Origin: Mesoflavibacter sp.
Lineage (GTDB): Bacteria > Pseudomonadota > Alphaproteobacteria > UBA8366 > Aestuariispiraceae
Reading direction: 5' to 3'
Length of the DNA stretch: 64,000 nt
Assembly: GCA_017792345.1 (NCBI GenBank)
Contig: CP051228.1
Coordinates: 2,804,501-2,868,500 of the forward strand
Positions 52,084-61,839 of the stretch are shown one piece after another. The notes under the pieces are model-generated. The model saw only the letters and a program-made list of their open reading frames with translations. It had not been told where the DNA came from and ran no database searches. The translations under genes were made by a program, and so were the position numbers. Position 1 is the stretch's first letter; the number at the start of each line of letters is the position of its first letter.

Positions 52084-52998
52084 CTATGCGACCGTCCGGG
52101 CAATTGCGGTCGGCATATTGTCCTGGCGCCATTGGGATGGGGAACATCCGAACGCCCGGCGGAAGGCGGCCGAGAACTTGCTCGGGTTCGAATACCCCAC
52201 TGCCATGGATATCTCGGTAATCGAGTCACCCTGCAGCATCAGTTGGGTCGACAAATGCAAACGGCGCAAAGTCAGATACTGGTAGGGCGTGTATCCCGTC
52301 GTCGCGCGGAAGGAACGCGTGAAACTGCGCACGTCCCGGCCACATAGCTCGGCAAGCTCTTTGACACGAATGTCGCCATCCAAATGGGTTTCGATCCAGT
52401 CCCGAACCCGGTCGAACTGCGGGCCGGTCAAAGGTCTATCAGGGCGTTCCAAGCTGTATCGACTTTTGTGCCTCTGTTCCGCCAGCCGGTTGATGACCAC
52501 CGAAAGGCCCGCGTCGAAGAACGCCGACGACAGACCGTGGGCTTCGGCATCCCGCCACATCGCGGACAGGACCGAAGTGACCAGGGGGTCTCGGTGCAAC
52601 GTCGATGCTGCGGGGATCATGTCCTCCAAAGTGACATCCTCGCCCGCGAATTCGGAAAAGCGGTCGGAATGGACCATAATCGCTACCGCTTCGGTGCGCG
52701 GCCAATAGCCGTCAGCATCCATATTGGGTAGCGAGACACCGAAGGTTCCCGGACGCAAGACGCCTTCAAGGCGCATGCCGTCAGAGCCCTGCCGGCAGAG
52801 GTGTCCGACATGCGCCGTGCAGAGATGGAATCTCAGATACGGATCCCTTTCGAAACTCCCCTCATAGGCGTCGAAATCCGCATGGGATAGAAGAATCGAG
52901 CCATCGGAATTCTTCATGCCCCGCAACGGACGCGCCCCGAAACTGTTCATTCGGGTATGAAAGTCCTGAAGTTTTCTTTCCCAATCTGCCTCGATCAA
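52084..52998 (-). CDS. AraC-family transcriptional regulator
   Basis: 304 residues. A C-terminal pair of helix-turn-helix motifs occupies about 195-295 (VKELAELCGRDVRSFTRSFRATTGYTPYQYL and ITEISMAVGYSNPSKFSAAFRRAFGCSPSQWR). The first 190 residues are a sensor domain with no clear family match. It is divergent from the TonB-dependent receptor gene with 203 bases between, the layout of siderophore regulators such as PchR that switch on the receptor when ligand is present. Activation by the iron-loaded ligand is inferred from context only. Confidence 0.92.
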   Translation of the reverse strand: MIEADWERKLQDFHTRMNSFGARPLRGMKNSDGSILLSHADFDAYEGSFERDPYLRFHLCTAHVGHLCRQGSDGMRLEGVLRPGTFGVSLPNMDADGYWPRTEAVAIMVHSDRFSEFAGEDVTLEDMIPAASTLHRDPLVTSVLSAMWRDAEAHGLSSAFFDAGLSVVINRLAEQRHKSRYSLERPDRPLTGPQFDRVRDWIETHLDGDIRVKELAELCGRDVRSFTRSFRATTGYTPYQYLTLRRLHLSTQLMLQGDSITEISMAVGYSNPSKFSAAFRRAFGCSPSQWRQDNMPTAIARTVA

Positions 52999-53089
52999 CT
53001 TGAAACCCCTTCATAAATTGACCGGTTTCGGATTGTTTCGCCGCTTTCGGAGTGGCGGGCCGCAACCTGGAAAGCTAAGACTCCGCCGA

Positions 53090-53121
53090 GTTGCGAGTTT
53101 TTATTAAGACGCATTCGCAAC
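53090..53121. promoter_or_regulatory. Inverted repeat in the AraC / TonB-receptor control region
   Basis: GTTGCGA (53090-53096) and TCGCAAC (53115-53121) form a 7-base inverted repeat with an 18-base AT-rich spacer, 80 bases before the receptor ATG. It could be the operator of the divergent AraC regulator. I saw no Fur-type box in this region. Confidence 0.4.
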
Positions 53122-53201
53122 AATGTGTGATTTTCACCCGGTTCGTCAAGGGAACGCGGCGGGGGTGAAACGATGTCTGGTTTACAGTGAGGGGCACTGA
53201 A

Positions 53202-55283
53202 ATGGGGATTCTCAAGTTTCGCGCCATGGTCTTGGCCGCCTGTGTTTTGGTTCCAAACGCTTCAGCTTGGGCGCAATCTGACGAGCAACAGGCCGAAGAA
53301 AACGCCGGACCTTTGATACTGGCGCCGATCATGGTCACCGGTGAGTTGATCGACCGAACCCTCGAAGAAACCGGTACCAGTGCCGTGGTTCTGGACCAGA
53401 CGGATCTGGAGGATCGGGCCGGGCTGGAAAGTGTCGGCGACGTCATCAACCAGACATCCAACATGACCGGTCTGGACGGTACGATTTATGCCCCCACCAT
53501 CCGCGGCTTGGACGGCACCGGTCCGGCGATCGGCGGCAACGCCTTTCTGGCAGGTACCCGTCCGCGTCTCGATATGCAGATCGACGGGCGCCCCGGCGGC
53601 TATTACGAAATAATCTATGGCGACATGCAGATCTGGGACGTCGAGCGGGTGGAGATTCTGCGCGGACCGCAAAGTACCGTCGTCGGACGAAACTCCATCG
53701 CCGGGACGATCCTTGTCGAAACCAACGACCCGATCTTCGTTCCGGAAGCCCAGGCGCAACTGGCCGGAGGCAATCTGGAACAGCGTCGCGCGTCGGGCAT
53801 GATCAATGTGCCGATCGTCGATGACCGGGCCGCCTTCCGTTTTACCTTCGACGAGGCCCGCAGCGCCTCCCAGGTCAACTACACACCCTATCCGGGGGTG
53901 GGTAATCCGGCGGAGAAACGATCTGAAGACATTCGCGGTAAACTGCTGCTGCTTCCGAAGATCGGATATGACACGGAAATCCAACTGACCGCGAACTATC
54001 ATCGCGACCGCGTACCGCAGGGGGAGATCGTTCGGGAACCTTATGACCAGCAGTTCTCCGATTTCCCAAACCAGCCGGTCCATAATGTCCAGACAAACAG
54101 CCTTGTCGCCGAAGTTTCGACCTCGGTCACAGATGAGTTCAAATTGGAGGTTGAAGGCGTCTACAAGGAGCGGGACTTCGACCGCGAGGCGACCGCCGCC
54201 GGCGCGCCCGCGACTAGCCAATCGGAAGAGTATGTCTTTGAACCGAAGATCCTTTTCGAGAATGATGAGGGTTATTCCGCCGTCGCCGGGATGTACTACT
54301 ACCGGTCCGATACGGATGAGTTCATAGCCTTTGGCGCTAACCAGTTCTTCGACGACAAGACCGAAACCTATGCCGGTTACGCGGAAGGCATTATCCCGCT
54401 CAGCGATCAGTTCGACTTGATGCTCGGCGCGCGATACGAGCGCGAGCACCGCTTCCGCGAAGGCGGCGATGCCGGCGCGCTGGTCGATTTCTTCATGGAC
54501 GAAACCTTCGAGGCGTTTCTGCCGAAAGCAAGTCTGACCTGGAAACCGACGAGCACCGTCAATCTGGGCGCCATGGTCTCGCGTGGATTCAACGCCGGCG
54601 GCGGAGGAACGACCAGTCCGTTCCCCGCATTCTTCCCGGTAACGCCCTTCACCTATGACGAGGAATTCGTCACCAATTATGAGCTGTTCGGTCGACAAAC
54701 CTTATTCAATGGGACGGTGCGCACGACGCAGAACATCTTCTATGCATTTTACGATGACATGCAGATGGCGGCGGATGTTACCCCGACCAATACATTGGAT
54801 GGTGCCTTCGTCATTACGAACTTCAATAAGGTTGAAACCTACGGTGCGGAATTCGGCGTGTCCGCCCTGCTTACCGATACCCTGACACTCAATGGCGAAG
54901 TCGGTCTTCTGTTTACGGAGATCCTGGACGGGCCTGAAGCCTATGTTGGAAACCAGCTTCATTCCGCTCCGAACTTTTCCGGCAATGTGAGCCTTGTTTG
55001 GAAAAAGGACGGTTGGCGCGCCAGTGTCGCCGCACGCTACAAGCATCATTATCATTCAGAGTTGGAGAACCACGCGAACCGGCGTGTGGATCCTTATGTA
55101 GTGGCGGATGCCGCGGTGTCTTATGAGTATCGGGGGTTCGAAGTGTTTGGGCGGGTGAAGAACCTGTTCGACTATGACGACCCCATCGCGCTCTACAATC
55201 CGTCGGCGACGACCACACCCGATGCCCGGGCAGTGCTGCATCAACCGAGAACCGTCCTGATGGGCATGAAGGCAAGCTTCTGA
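53202..55283 (+). CDS. TonB-dependent outer-membrane receptor (siderophore-type)
   Basis: 693-residue outer-membrane barrel. A signal peptide of about 25 residues ends in SAWAQ. A candidate TonB box, PIMVTG, lies near 40. The plug domain follows (about 55-180, with VERVEILRGPQSTVVGRNSIAG), then a barrel rich in aromatic strands that ends in PRTVLMGMKASF with the terminal aromatic residue. Two tandem residues near 80-110 (TYAPTIRGLDGTGP) are plug features. GAGGGG precedes ATG 53202; a GTG five codons earlier is less likely. The MFS-SIP fusion gene follows 134 bases later on the same strand, so receptor and permease/reductase are probably co-expressed for one ferric chelate. Confidence 0.93.
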   Translation: MGILKFRAMVLAACVLVPNASAWAQSDEQQAEENAGPLILAPIMVTGELIDRTLEETGTSAVVLDQTDLEDRAGLESVGDVINQTSNMTGLDGTIYAPTIRGLDGTGPAIGGNAFLAGTRPRLDMQIDGRPGGYYEIIYGDMQIWDVERVEILRGPQSTVVGRNSIAGTILVETNDPIFVPEAQAQLAGGNLEQRRASGMINVPIVDDRAAFRFTFDEARSASQVNYTPYPGVGNPAEKRSEDIRGKLLLLPKIGYDTEIQLTANYHRDRVPQGEIVREPYDQQFSDFPNQPVHNVQTNSLVAEVSTSVTDEFKLEVEGVYKERDFDREATAAGAPATSQSEEYVFEPKILFENDEGYSAVAGMYYYRSDTDEFIAFGANQFFDDKTETYAGYAEGIIPLSDQFDLMLGARYEREHRFREGGDAGALVDFFMDETFEAFLPKASLTWKPTSTVNLGAMVSRGFNAGGGGTTSPFPAFFPVTPFTYDEEFVTNYELFGRQTLFNGTVRTTQNIFYAFYDDMQMAADVTPTNTLDGAFVITNFNKVETYGAEFGVSALLTDTLTLNGEVGLLFTEILDGPEAYVGNQLHSAPNFSGNVSLVWKKDGWRASVAARYKHHYHSELENHANRRVDPYVVADAAVSYEYRGFEVFGRVKNLFDYDDPIALYNPSATTTPDARAVLHQPRTVLMGMKASF

Positions 55284-55417
55284 CAAGGCCAAGATTTCAT
55301 CACGAACTGCAGCAGACGTTCGCGCGTTCCAGAAGTCGCTGCAGATGGGTCACGTCCGACGGTAGGTCATATCAGCGGCCGCGATTGAACGGAACGGTTT
55401 AACAGACGAGGATTTTC

Positions 55418-57673
55418 ATGCGTTGGCGTATCCTTTCCGTGATCGGCCTGCTCTACGCAGTACAGTTTTCGCCGGCAATTTTCGCGATTATGACGGTGCC
55501 GATCATCCTTCGGCAGGAGGGGCATTCGGGAACGGTTATCGGCCTCGTCCAACTTGTCGGGTTGCCCTATGTCCTGAAGTTCCTGTGGGCGCCGCTGATC
55601 GACAAGTTTCGATTTGGAAGGGATCGGTACAAGACGTGGATTCTTGTGCTGTCCAGCATCCATGTGACGGCGCTGGCCGTTCTGGCATTCACCGATCCGT
55701 CGGGGTCCGTCGTCGTTCTGTTTGCCGTCCTGTTTGTGGCAATCACCGCGGTCAGTACGCAAGATGTGGCCGTCGACGCTTTGGCGATCTCTCTGATGCG
55801 TCCGTCCGAGCGAACCATGGGGGCGACCTTTCAGAACTCGGGCATGTATCTCGGCGCTATCGTCGGCGGCTTCGCCTTTCTGCATGTCTATGAATTGATC
55901 GGCTGGACCGGCGCCTTGCTGATCCAGGCGGCATTGTTCGCTGTGCCTTTACTTGCCTTGCTCCTCGTGGAGGAACCGCCCCGCAGAAGTGGCGCGCCCC
56001 CCATAAACTTCCGCCATGCCCTGCGCTTCTTCGTGCAACCGCGCATGGGCGGATGGATGGCGATTCTGGCAACGCTACGGTTGCCCATCATTATGGTTTT
56101 GCTGCCGATCCGTCTGATGATGGTCGACGAAGGCATGTCGACCGAGGAGATCGCGCTTTGGTACGGGCTGATAGGCATGTGCGCGGCGGGCGGCATTTCG
56201 CTGCTTCTTGGCCCGCTGATGCGAAATCTGCCCAGGGTCTTTGCCCTCTATCTGGTCGGTGCGGTGAACATTGCCGTCTTGATCATGGCAACCTTCATCG
56301 CGGGCGCCATGCCTGATGCGATCCGATATGCGGTCGTGCTGGCCTGGGGAACGCTCGCCCTGACCGACATAGTCCTTTTTCGCGGCGCCATGGACAAGGT
56401 CCGTCCGGAAAGCCCGGGGTTCGATTTCTCGGTTCAGGTTGCCTTCCTGACCCTGTTGCCGATGCTGTCCAATCCTATCACGGGCGCCGTCATGGATTCG
56501 CGGGGGCCGTTGCCGGTTTTTGTACTGTCGGCCCTTCTGGCAATTGTGCCGATGGCAGTCGTCTTTTTCTGGATCGCACGGTCGGGCCGCGGCACATCGG
56601 TTTTCGATGGAGAGTCACTCGTGTCGACCTCCACACTTTCAACCGGGGAAACAAAGGCGGCATTGGATCATTGTCAGCAGGTGTTTTCCGATCACGGTAT
56701 CAACTGCACGCGGCCGGAGCCGGACTACCTGCTGATGAAGGAGATGGGCTGCAAGGTAGAGATGCGCGCGCAGGATAGGTCCGTCGACATCCGCATCGAG
56801 ACACCAAACGAAAACTTCATGACCTTCATTCGTGAGGAGGTGGTCGAGCATTTGGGGGAGATCGATCCGGACGCCGTTCTGGAGATGCGCTGGACCGGGG
56901 GAATCAATGTCGGGGAAATGCCGACCAACTTCCGTATTCTGAGAGCGGCGAAACGACGAGAGGTGTTCCCGGGCCTTGTCCGCGTGACATTGTCCGGCAT
57001 CGACGTCACCTCCCTGACGAAGGATGGGATTCACATCCGGGTCATGATGCCGGAAACACGCGGCCGCAAGCCGGTCTGGCCGGTAATCGCGGAGAATGGT
57101 GGCATCGCCTGGCCTCAAGGCGACGATAAACTGCATCATCGGTTTGTGACGATTCGTCAGATTCGATTAAAGGAACGTGAAATCGATGTTGATGTCGCGC
57201 ATCACGAGGGTGGCCTGATATCCCAATGGGCTGTGCTAGATGATGATCGACAGGAAGTCGGCGTGATGGGGCCGGGCGGCGACTTACATTTGCCGTCCAC
57301 CAAGAATGTTGTTCTTGCCGCCGATCTGACCGGTCTGCCGGCCATTGCGAGACTGATAGATCAGGCCGACGGTCAGGTGACGGGTCATGTCTTCGCGGCC
57401 GCCCCGTCTTGGGCAGAACTGGAGGCCTACTTGCCGCCTTCCGGGCTGACCGTCCACGCGCTGCCGCCGGAGAGGTTTGACGAAGTCGTGGTTGACCTTG
57501 TGCAGAAGGAAGTATCGGGAGACGTCGGCTACGCTTGGTTCGCCGGTGAGTTTTCAACGGCACAGGCCATGAGATCGGTGTTCAAATCCCAATATGGTTT
57601 GGCCAAAAAACAGCAACTCAGCGTATCTTACTGGCGCAAGGGAGAGTCGGGGCACACTTCGCGGACCGCCTAG
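55418..57673 (+). CDS. MFS permease - DUF2218 - siderophore-interacting protein fusion
   Basis: 751-residue three-part protein. Residues about 1-390 are a 12-helix major facilitator domain of the AmpG/RhtX type (AVSTQDVAVDALAISLMRPSE), matching siderophore permeases. Residues about 405-498 (STGETKAALDHCQQVF to HLGEIDP) look like a DUF2218 domain. Residues about 500-745 are a siderophore-interacting flavin reductase: the flavin loop is RFVTIRQIR (degenerate RxYTxR), then VDVAHHEGGLISQWA and VGVMGPGG, and the C-terminus YAWFAGEFSTAQAM...SVSYWRKGESG is the typical SIP end. One polypeptide would therefore import a ferric chelate and reduce it on the inner side. No stop, frameshift or composition break is seen at the joins. 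Each domain is known separately; the fusion is unusual. Confidence 0.88.
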   Translation: MRWRILSVIGLLYAVQFSPAIFAIMTVPIILRQEGHSGTVIGLVQLVGLPYVLKFLWAPLIDKFRFGRDRYKTWILVLSSIHVTALAVLAFTDPSGSVVVLFAVLFVAITAVSTQDVAVDALAISLMRPSERTMGATFQNSGMYLGAIVGGFAFLHVYELIGWTGALLIQAALFAVPLLALLLVEEPPRRSGAPPINFRHALRFFVQPRMGGWMAILATLRLPIIMVLLPIRLMMVDEGMSTEEIALWYGLIGMCAAGGISLLLGPLMRNLPRVFALYLVGAVNIAVLIMATFIAGAMPDAIRYAVVLAWGTLALTDIVLFRGAMDKVRPESPGFDFSVQVAFLTLLPMLSNPITGAVMDSRGPLPVFVLSALLAIVPMAVVFFWIARSGRGTSVFDGESLVSTSTLSTGETKAALDHCQQVFSDHGINCTRPEPDYLLMKEMGCKVEMRAQDRSVDIRIETPNENFMTFIREEVVEHLGEIDPDAVLEMRWTGGINVGEMPTNFRILRAAKRREVFPGLVRVTLSGIDVTSLTKDGIHIRVMMPETRGRKPVWPVIAENGGIAWPQGDDKLHHRFVTIRQIRLKEREIDVDVAHHEGGLISQWAVLDDDRQEVGVMGPGGDLHLPSTKNVVLAADLTGLPAIARLIDQADGQVTGHVFAAAPSWAELEAYLPPSGLTVHALPPERFDEVVVDLVQKEVSGDVGYAWFAGEFSTAQAMRSVFKSQYGLAKKQQLSVSYWRKGESGHTSRTA

Positions 57674-57954
57674 TGGACCGGTCGGGCCAAGGGTGGGGTG
57701 CGGGCGCCGCCCGATGCGACGCGCCCACCAAACAATTTTCTCACTGTCTCATCTTGGTCATGCAGTCTTGATACCCTCCGCGCGCGATGGGCGACGCATC
57801 GTCTTTCCGTGTCGATGTTGGGCCCTTCGTCGACTGCGATCCGTCACGATTGGCGGGCGGATGCCCGGTGGTCCTTTCGGGTCTTGCTGAAGTGTCCGGA
57901 CCGGCCTTAATCCCCACACAAGGTCGGTCTTAAACTCGTGCGGGAGCAAGAACC

Positions 57955-58464
57955 ATGAGTGAGAAGATCTTCAACGTGCTCTTTCTGTGTCGCGGCAACT
58001 CGGCCCGATCCATCATGGCCGAGGCGATCCTGGAACGGGAAGGCACGGGCCGGTTCATGGCCTATTCTGCCGGGAGCCATCCGCGCGGCGAGGTGCATCC
58101 CTATGCAGCCGACCTGCTGCAAAAGTTCAATCATCCCGTCGACGGGTTGCGTTCGAAAAGTTGGGACGAGTTTTCGTCCGACGACGCGCCGAAGATGGAT
58201 TTCGTCTTCACCGTCTGCGACCAGACCGCGAACGAGGTTTGCCCGACATGGCCGGGCAAGCCGATGACCGCGCATTGGGGTTGCACCGACCCGGTCGCTG
58301 TGGAAGGAACGGAAGCGGAAATCCGGGCAAGTTTCGCCGATGTCTATGGGCAGCTCGCCAATCGGATATCCGTCTTTGTAAACCTGCCCCTGGCGGCGCT
58401 GGATCGCCTGAGCCTGCAGCGTCGTCTGGACGAGATGGGGGGCAAGGCGAAGGAAATGGTTTGA
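57955..58464 (+). CDS. arsC: Arsenate reductase (thioredoxin-coupled, low-Mr phosphatase fold)
   Basis: 169-residue enzyme reducing arsenate to arsenite. The phosphatase loop [18 protein letters not shown] near 10-27 has the nucleophile Cys in C-x5-R. A conserved Cys in [15 protein letters not shown] near 88-95 supplies the disulfide relay of the thioredoxin-type ArsC, and HWGCTDPVA with the catalytic Asp follows. GGGAGCAAGAACC precedes the ATG. Acr3 follows directly, eight bases on. No ArsR repressor gene is adjacent; the 281-base upstream gap holds no other gene. Confidence 0.92.
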   Translation: MSEKIFNVLFLCRGNSARSIMAEAILEREGTGRFMAYSAGSHPRGEVHPYAADLLQKFNHPVDGLRSKSWDEFSSDDAPKMDFVFTVCDQTANEVCPTWPGKPMTAHWGCTDPVAVEGTEAEIRASFADVYGQLANRISVFVNLPLAALDRLSLQRRLDEMGGKAKEMV

Positions 58465-58471
58465 GTGCGTG

Positions 58472-59533
58472 ATGTCCGTTAGCGATTCTGTCCCTTCTCC
58501 CATCGGCGTCTTCGAACGGTTCCTGTCCGTCTGGGTGGCAATCTGCATCGTCACCGGGATCGGCCTGGGATTGGCTGTGCCCGGGCTGTTCGAAGCGGTC
58601 GCCAGGCTGGAATATGCCAGCGTCAATCTGGTCGTCGCCGTCTTCATCTGGGTCATGATTTATCCCATGATGGTGAATGTCGATTTTGCGTCGATCGCGG
58701 ATGTCGGCAAGCGGCCGAAGGGGCTATGCATCACCCTTGTCGTGAACTGGCTGATCAAGCCGTTCACGATGGCGTTTCTGGGGGTGCTGTTCTTTGAGCA
58801 TCTGTTTGCCGGGCTGATCGATCCGCGCGATGCGCAATCCTATATCGCCGGCGTGATCCTCCTGGGCGTCGCGCCCTGCACCGCGATGGTGTTCGTATGG
58901 AGCCAGCTTGTCCGGGGGGATGCCAATTATACCCTGGTCCAGGTGTCGGTGAACGACGTCATCATGATCTTCGCCTTCGCCCCGATCGCGGCTCTGCTGC
59001 TGGGCGTGACGGATGTCGTCGTTCCGTGGGACACGCTGCTGCTGTCGGTCCTGCTGTATGTTCTGGTGCCGCTGGCGGCGGGCTATGTGACGCGCAAACG
59101 GCTGGACCGGTCGGGCGATGCCAGCCGCATCGCATCCTTTACCGCGCGGATGAAGCCCTTTTCGGTGATCGGGCTTTTGGCGACGGTGATCCTGCTGTTC
59201 GGGTTCCAGGCGGAAACGATTGTCGGAAACCCGTTGGTGATCGTCCTGATCGCGGTCCCTTTGCTGGTCCAATGCTATGGGATTTTCGTCATCGCCTATG
59301 GTTGGGCTTATCTGTGGAAGGTCCCGTTCTCGACCGCAGCCCCGGCCGCGCTGATCGGTACATCGAATTTCTTCGAACTGGCCGTCGCGGTGGCAATTAG
59401 CCTGTTCGGCCTGAACTCTGGGGCCGCGCTGGCCACGGTCGTGGGCGTGCTGGTCGAAGTGCCTGTGATGCTGTCTCTCGTCGCCTTCGCCAATCGGACC
59501 CGGCATCTGTTTCCGGAAAGCCGATCCGTCTAG
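58472..59533 (+). CDS. acr3: ACR3-family arsenite efflux transporter
   Basis: 353-residue inner-membrane arsenite pump with ten hydrophobic segments. Family landmarks are [12 protein letters not shown] near 68, the conserved Cys in [15 protein letters not shown] near 130-140, and [16 protein letters not shown] near 300. It expels the arsenite made by ArsC, with which it forms a two-gene unit. A GTG at 58469 is an alternative start one codon before. Its stop shares the CTAG (59530-59533) with the stop of the convergent LysR gene. Confidence 0.94.
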   Translation: MSVSDSVPSPIGVFERFLSVWVAICIVTGIGLGLAVPGLFEAVARLEYASVNLVVAVFIWVMIYPMMVNVDFASIADVGKRPKGLCITLVVNWLIKPFTMAFLGVLFFEHLFAGLIDPRDAQSYIAGVILLGVAPCTAMVFVWSQLVRGDANYTLVQVSVNDVIMIFAFAPIAALLLGVTDVVVPWDTLLLSVLLYVLVPLAAGYVTRKRLDRSGDASRIASFTARMKPFSVIGLLATVILLFGFQAETIVGNPLVIVLIAVPLLVQCYGIFVIAYGWAYLWKVPFSTAAPAALIGTSNFFELAVAVAISLFGLNSGAALATVVGVLVEVPVMLSLVAFANRTRHLFPESRSV

Positions 59534-60453
59534 GATGCCGTCGCCGGACCCAGCCGGGACGGCAAATGCGCCTTCAGAAAGTCCAAGGTGACGCGGGTCT
59601 TCAGCGGCAGATAGCGGCGGCTGGAATAGATCAGCCAGATACCGGTATCCGCGCTGCTGGCATAGGCCGTGTGGTCGGGAAACGGATCGATCAGCCGCCC
59701 CTGCGCGAAAGCGTCTGCCGTCAGCCAATCCACCAGCAAGGCCGGCCCCAACCCCATTTCGGCACAATCCCGCAAAGCGATGGCGTTCGAAACGCGTAGA
59801 TCGCCGGTGACCGGTACTTCTGTTTCCTGTCCGGCGCCATCGCGAAACATCCAGCGCGATTGGTATTCCGGCAGGGATTGCCGCAAGCACCTTCGCCGCA
59901 TCAGGTCGCTGGGATGGTCCAATCGCGTGGCGGGGTCCTGCTGGTAAGCCGGGGACACGCAGACGCGATATCGGGTCGCCCGAAGGCGGGTCGCAATCAC
60001 GTCGGTCTCTGGCGGTGGCCCCAACCGGATCGCCAAGTCGATGCCGTTCTCAACCAGATCGAGCTGTCCGTCACTGGCGATCAAGTCGAGCGCAAGGTCG
60101 GGGAAGGCGGCCCGGAACGCGGGTAGCAAAGGCACAAGGCAAACCTGCGTGAAGGCGATCGATGCGGTTAGCCGGATCGTTCCCATGGGCCGTGCCGCAA
60201 GGTCGGCCGCCTCCTGCCGGGCCTGTTCCAACTCCTCGATCAGCGGTTCGATCCGGGCGAGATAGGCCGCCCCCGCCTCTGTGAGTGCAACCCGGCGGGT
60301 GGTGCGCTGAAACAGGCGCAAGGCCAGTTCATCTTCCGCCGCCGCCACCGCCCGGGAGATGGCGGAAGGGTCGACATCCCGTTCACGGGCGACCGCGGCG
60401 AAACTGCCGAGCCGGGCGACATCCGAAAGCAGACTGAGCGTAGACAGATTCAT
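59530..60453 (-). CDS. LysR-family transcriptional regulator
   Basis: 307 residues. N-terminal helix-turn-helix ([38 protein letters not shown]) at about 5-60 and the CrgA/DmlR-like effector domain with [21 protein letters not shown] and [17 protein letters not shown]. The frame is open upstream but ATG 60453 begins the canonical N-terminus. It is divergent from the beta-hydroxyacid dehydrogenase with 97 bases between, so it probably regulates that gene. It overlaps the acr3 stop by four bases; no arsenic link is implied. Confidence 0.93.
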   Translation of the reverse strand: MNLSTLSLLSDVARLGSFAAVARERDVDPSAISRAVAAAEDELALRLFQRTTRRVALTEAGAAYLARIEPLIEELEQARQEAADLAARPMGTIRLTASIAFTQVCLVPLLPAFRAAFPDLALDLIASDGQLDLVENGIDLAIRLGPPPETDVIATRLRATRYRVCVSPAYQQDPATRLDHPSDLMRRRCLRQSLPEYQSRWMFRDGAGQETEVPVTGDLRVSNAIALRDCAEMGLGPALLVDWLTADAFAQGRLIDPFPDHTAYASSADTGIWLIYSSRRYLPLKTRVTLDFLKAHLPSRLGPATAS

Positions 60454-60550
60454 TAATGCTATAATCACATCAATTTCATGCGTAGAGCAATATTTAATGC
60501 GGCAAACAATCCGGGTACGACGGCCAGACAGAAACGCCAAGGAGGCCAAG

Positions 60551-61414
60551 GTGCAAAAGATTGCTTTTCTAGGAATGGGCGCGATGGGGCGCCGCATGGC
60601 GGCGCGGCTGCTTTCGGCGGGCTATGCGGTCACGGTATGGAACCGGACGGCGGCTGCCTGCGATGCGATGGTCGCGGCAGGCGCGCGGGCGGCGGACAGT
60701 CCGTCAGACGCGGCACGCGGCGCGAATATCGTCATTGCGATGCTGCGCGACGATGAGGCGTCGCGGGCTGTTTGGCTGGATCCGGAAACCGGGGCCCTTC
60801 CGGCGCTCGAACCGCATGCCGTCGCCGTCGAATGCTCAACCCTGACACCCGCGTGGATCGGACAGCTTGCGGCCTCCTGCGAAGCGCGGGGCGTCGATTT
60901 CGCCGAATGCCCCGTGGCTGGGTCACTGCCACAGGCGGAAGGCGGGCAATTGCATATCCTTGCCGGCGGAACACCGGAGACGGTTGACCGTGTCCGGACG
61001 GTGCTGCTCGCCATGGGAACAGCGGTGCATCACTGTGGGCCCAACGGGACGGGGGCGGCGGTAAAGCTGGCGGTCAACACGCTCTATGGCGTTCAGATCG
61101 CCGCATTGGCGGAGATCCAAGGCTTCCTACGGCTGGCTGGACTTGATCTCGCGACCGCGGCGGAAGTTTTGGGTGGCTTACCGATCTGCTCGCCGGCCGC
61201 GGCGCTGGCGGCGAAGGCGATGCTGGGTTCCGAATTCCCTGCCGCCTTTCCGGTCGATCTGGTGGACAAGGATTTCGGTTACCTGACCGCCACGGCCGCT
61301 GCGCAGGGCGGCGCGATGCCGGTGGCAGGTGCGGCGAGCGGCGTGTTCCGGCATGCCGTGGAGCGCGGATTCGGTGCCGACAATATTACTGGGGTGGTTC
61401 AGCTTTATCGCTAG
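60551..61414 (+). CDS. NAD(P)-dependent beta-hydroxyacid dehydrogenase
   Basis: 287-residue enzyme of the 3-hydroxyisobutyrate/6-phosphogluconate dehydrogenase superfamily. The dinucleotide motif is AFLGMGAMGRRMAARLL near the N-terminus, the substrate-binding SxxxPQAEGGQL-like loop (FAECPVAGSLPQAEGG) near 120 and the catalytic Lys in GAAVKLAVNTLYG near 172. GTG 60551 follows AAGGAGG with five-base spacing; the frame is open back to 60359 in the LysR control region but unsupported. It could reduce succinic or glyoxylic semialdehyde or similar; the substrate is unknown. Confidence 0.9.
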   Translation: MQKIAFLGMGAMGRRMAARLLSAGYAVTVWNRTAAACDAMVAAGARAADSPSDAARGANIVIAMLRDDEASRAVWLDPETGALPALEPHAVAVECSTLTPAWIGQLAASCEARGVDFAECPVAGSLPQAEGGQLHILAGGTPETVDRVRTVLLAMGTAVHHCGPNGTGAAVKLAVNTLYGVQIAALAEIQGFLRLAGLDLATAAEVLGGLPICSPAAALAAKAMLGSEFPAAFPVDLVDKDFGYLTATAAAQGGAMPVAGAASGVFRHAVERGFGADNITGVVQLYR

Positions 61415-61829
61415 GCGGGCCCTTCAGTTCGACGACGTTGCCGTCCGGGTCGCCGATATAGAGGGACGGACCTTCGCCCTCTGCACCATACCGTGTCACG
61501 ATCCCTTCCTCTGGTAGGGGGACACCCATTTCCGTCATATAGGCGGTCAGGGCGGCAGCATCGAAGGGGGCGATGCGAAGGCAGATATGGTCGACATTGC
61601 GCCCATCGGTTCCGGGGGGCGCCCCGCCCGCACGGCCCAGCTTGCCGTCGATCGGAACGAGATCAATTAGGGCCTCCCCGGCACGAAGCTGGATCAGGCC
61701 GATATCGTCCAACCGCCGCTCGACAGAGCACCCCAGCACTTTGCAGTAGAACGCCAGGGAAGCGTCGAGGTCGCGGATACGAAGGACGATGTGGTCGATC
61801 CGCTGAATGTCGAAAGCGCGGACCGACAT
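61386..61829 (-). CDS. VOC-family protein (glyoxalase/dioxygenase fold)
   Basis: 147 residues with the paired beta-alpha-beta VOC fold: DHIVLRIRDLDASLAFYCKVLG in the first half and DHICLRIAPFDAAALTAYM in the second, ending YIGDPDGNVVELKG. Metal-binding His, Asp and Glu positions are present. ATG 61829 follows GGGAG; a start 10 codons upstream is weaker. Its 3' end overlaps the convergent dehydrogenase by 29 bases. Function unknown: relatives include glyoxalases, antibiotic-binding and ring-cleaving proteins. Confidence 0.88.
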   Translation of the reverse strand: MSVRAFDIQRIDHIVLRIRDLDASLAFYCKVLGCSVERRLDDIGLIQLRAGEALIDLVPIDGKLGRAGGAPPGTDGRNVDHICLRIAPFDAAALTAYMTEMGVPLPEEGIVTRYGAEGEGPSLYIGDPDGNVVELKGPPSDKAEPPQ

Positions 61830-61839
61830 CGGCTCCCGG

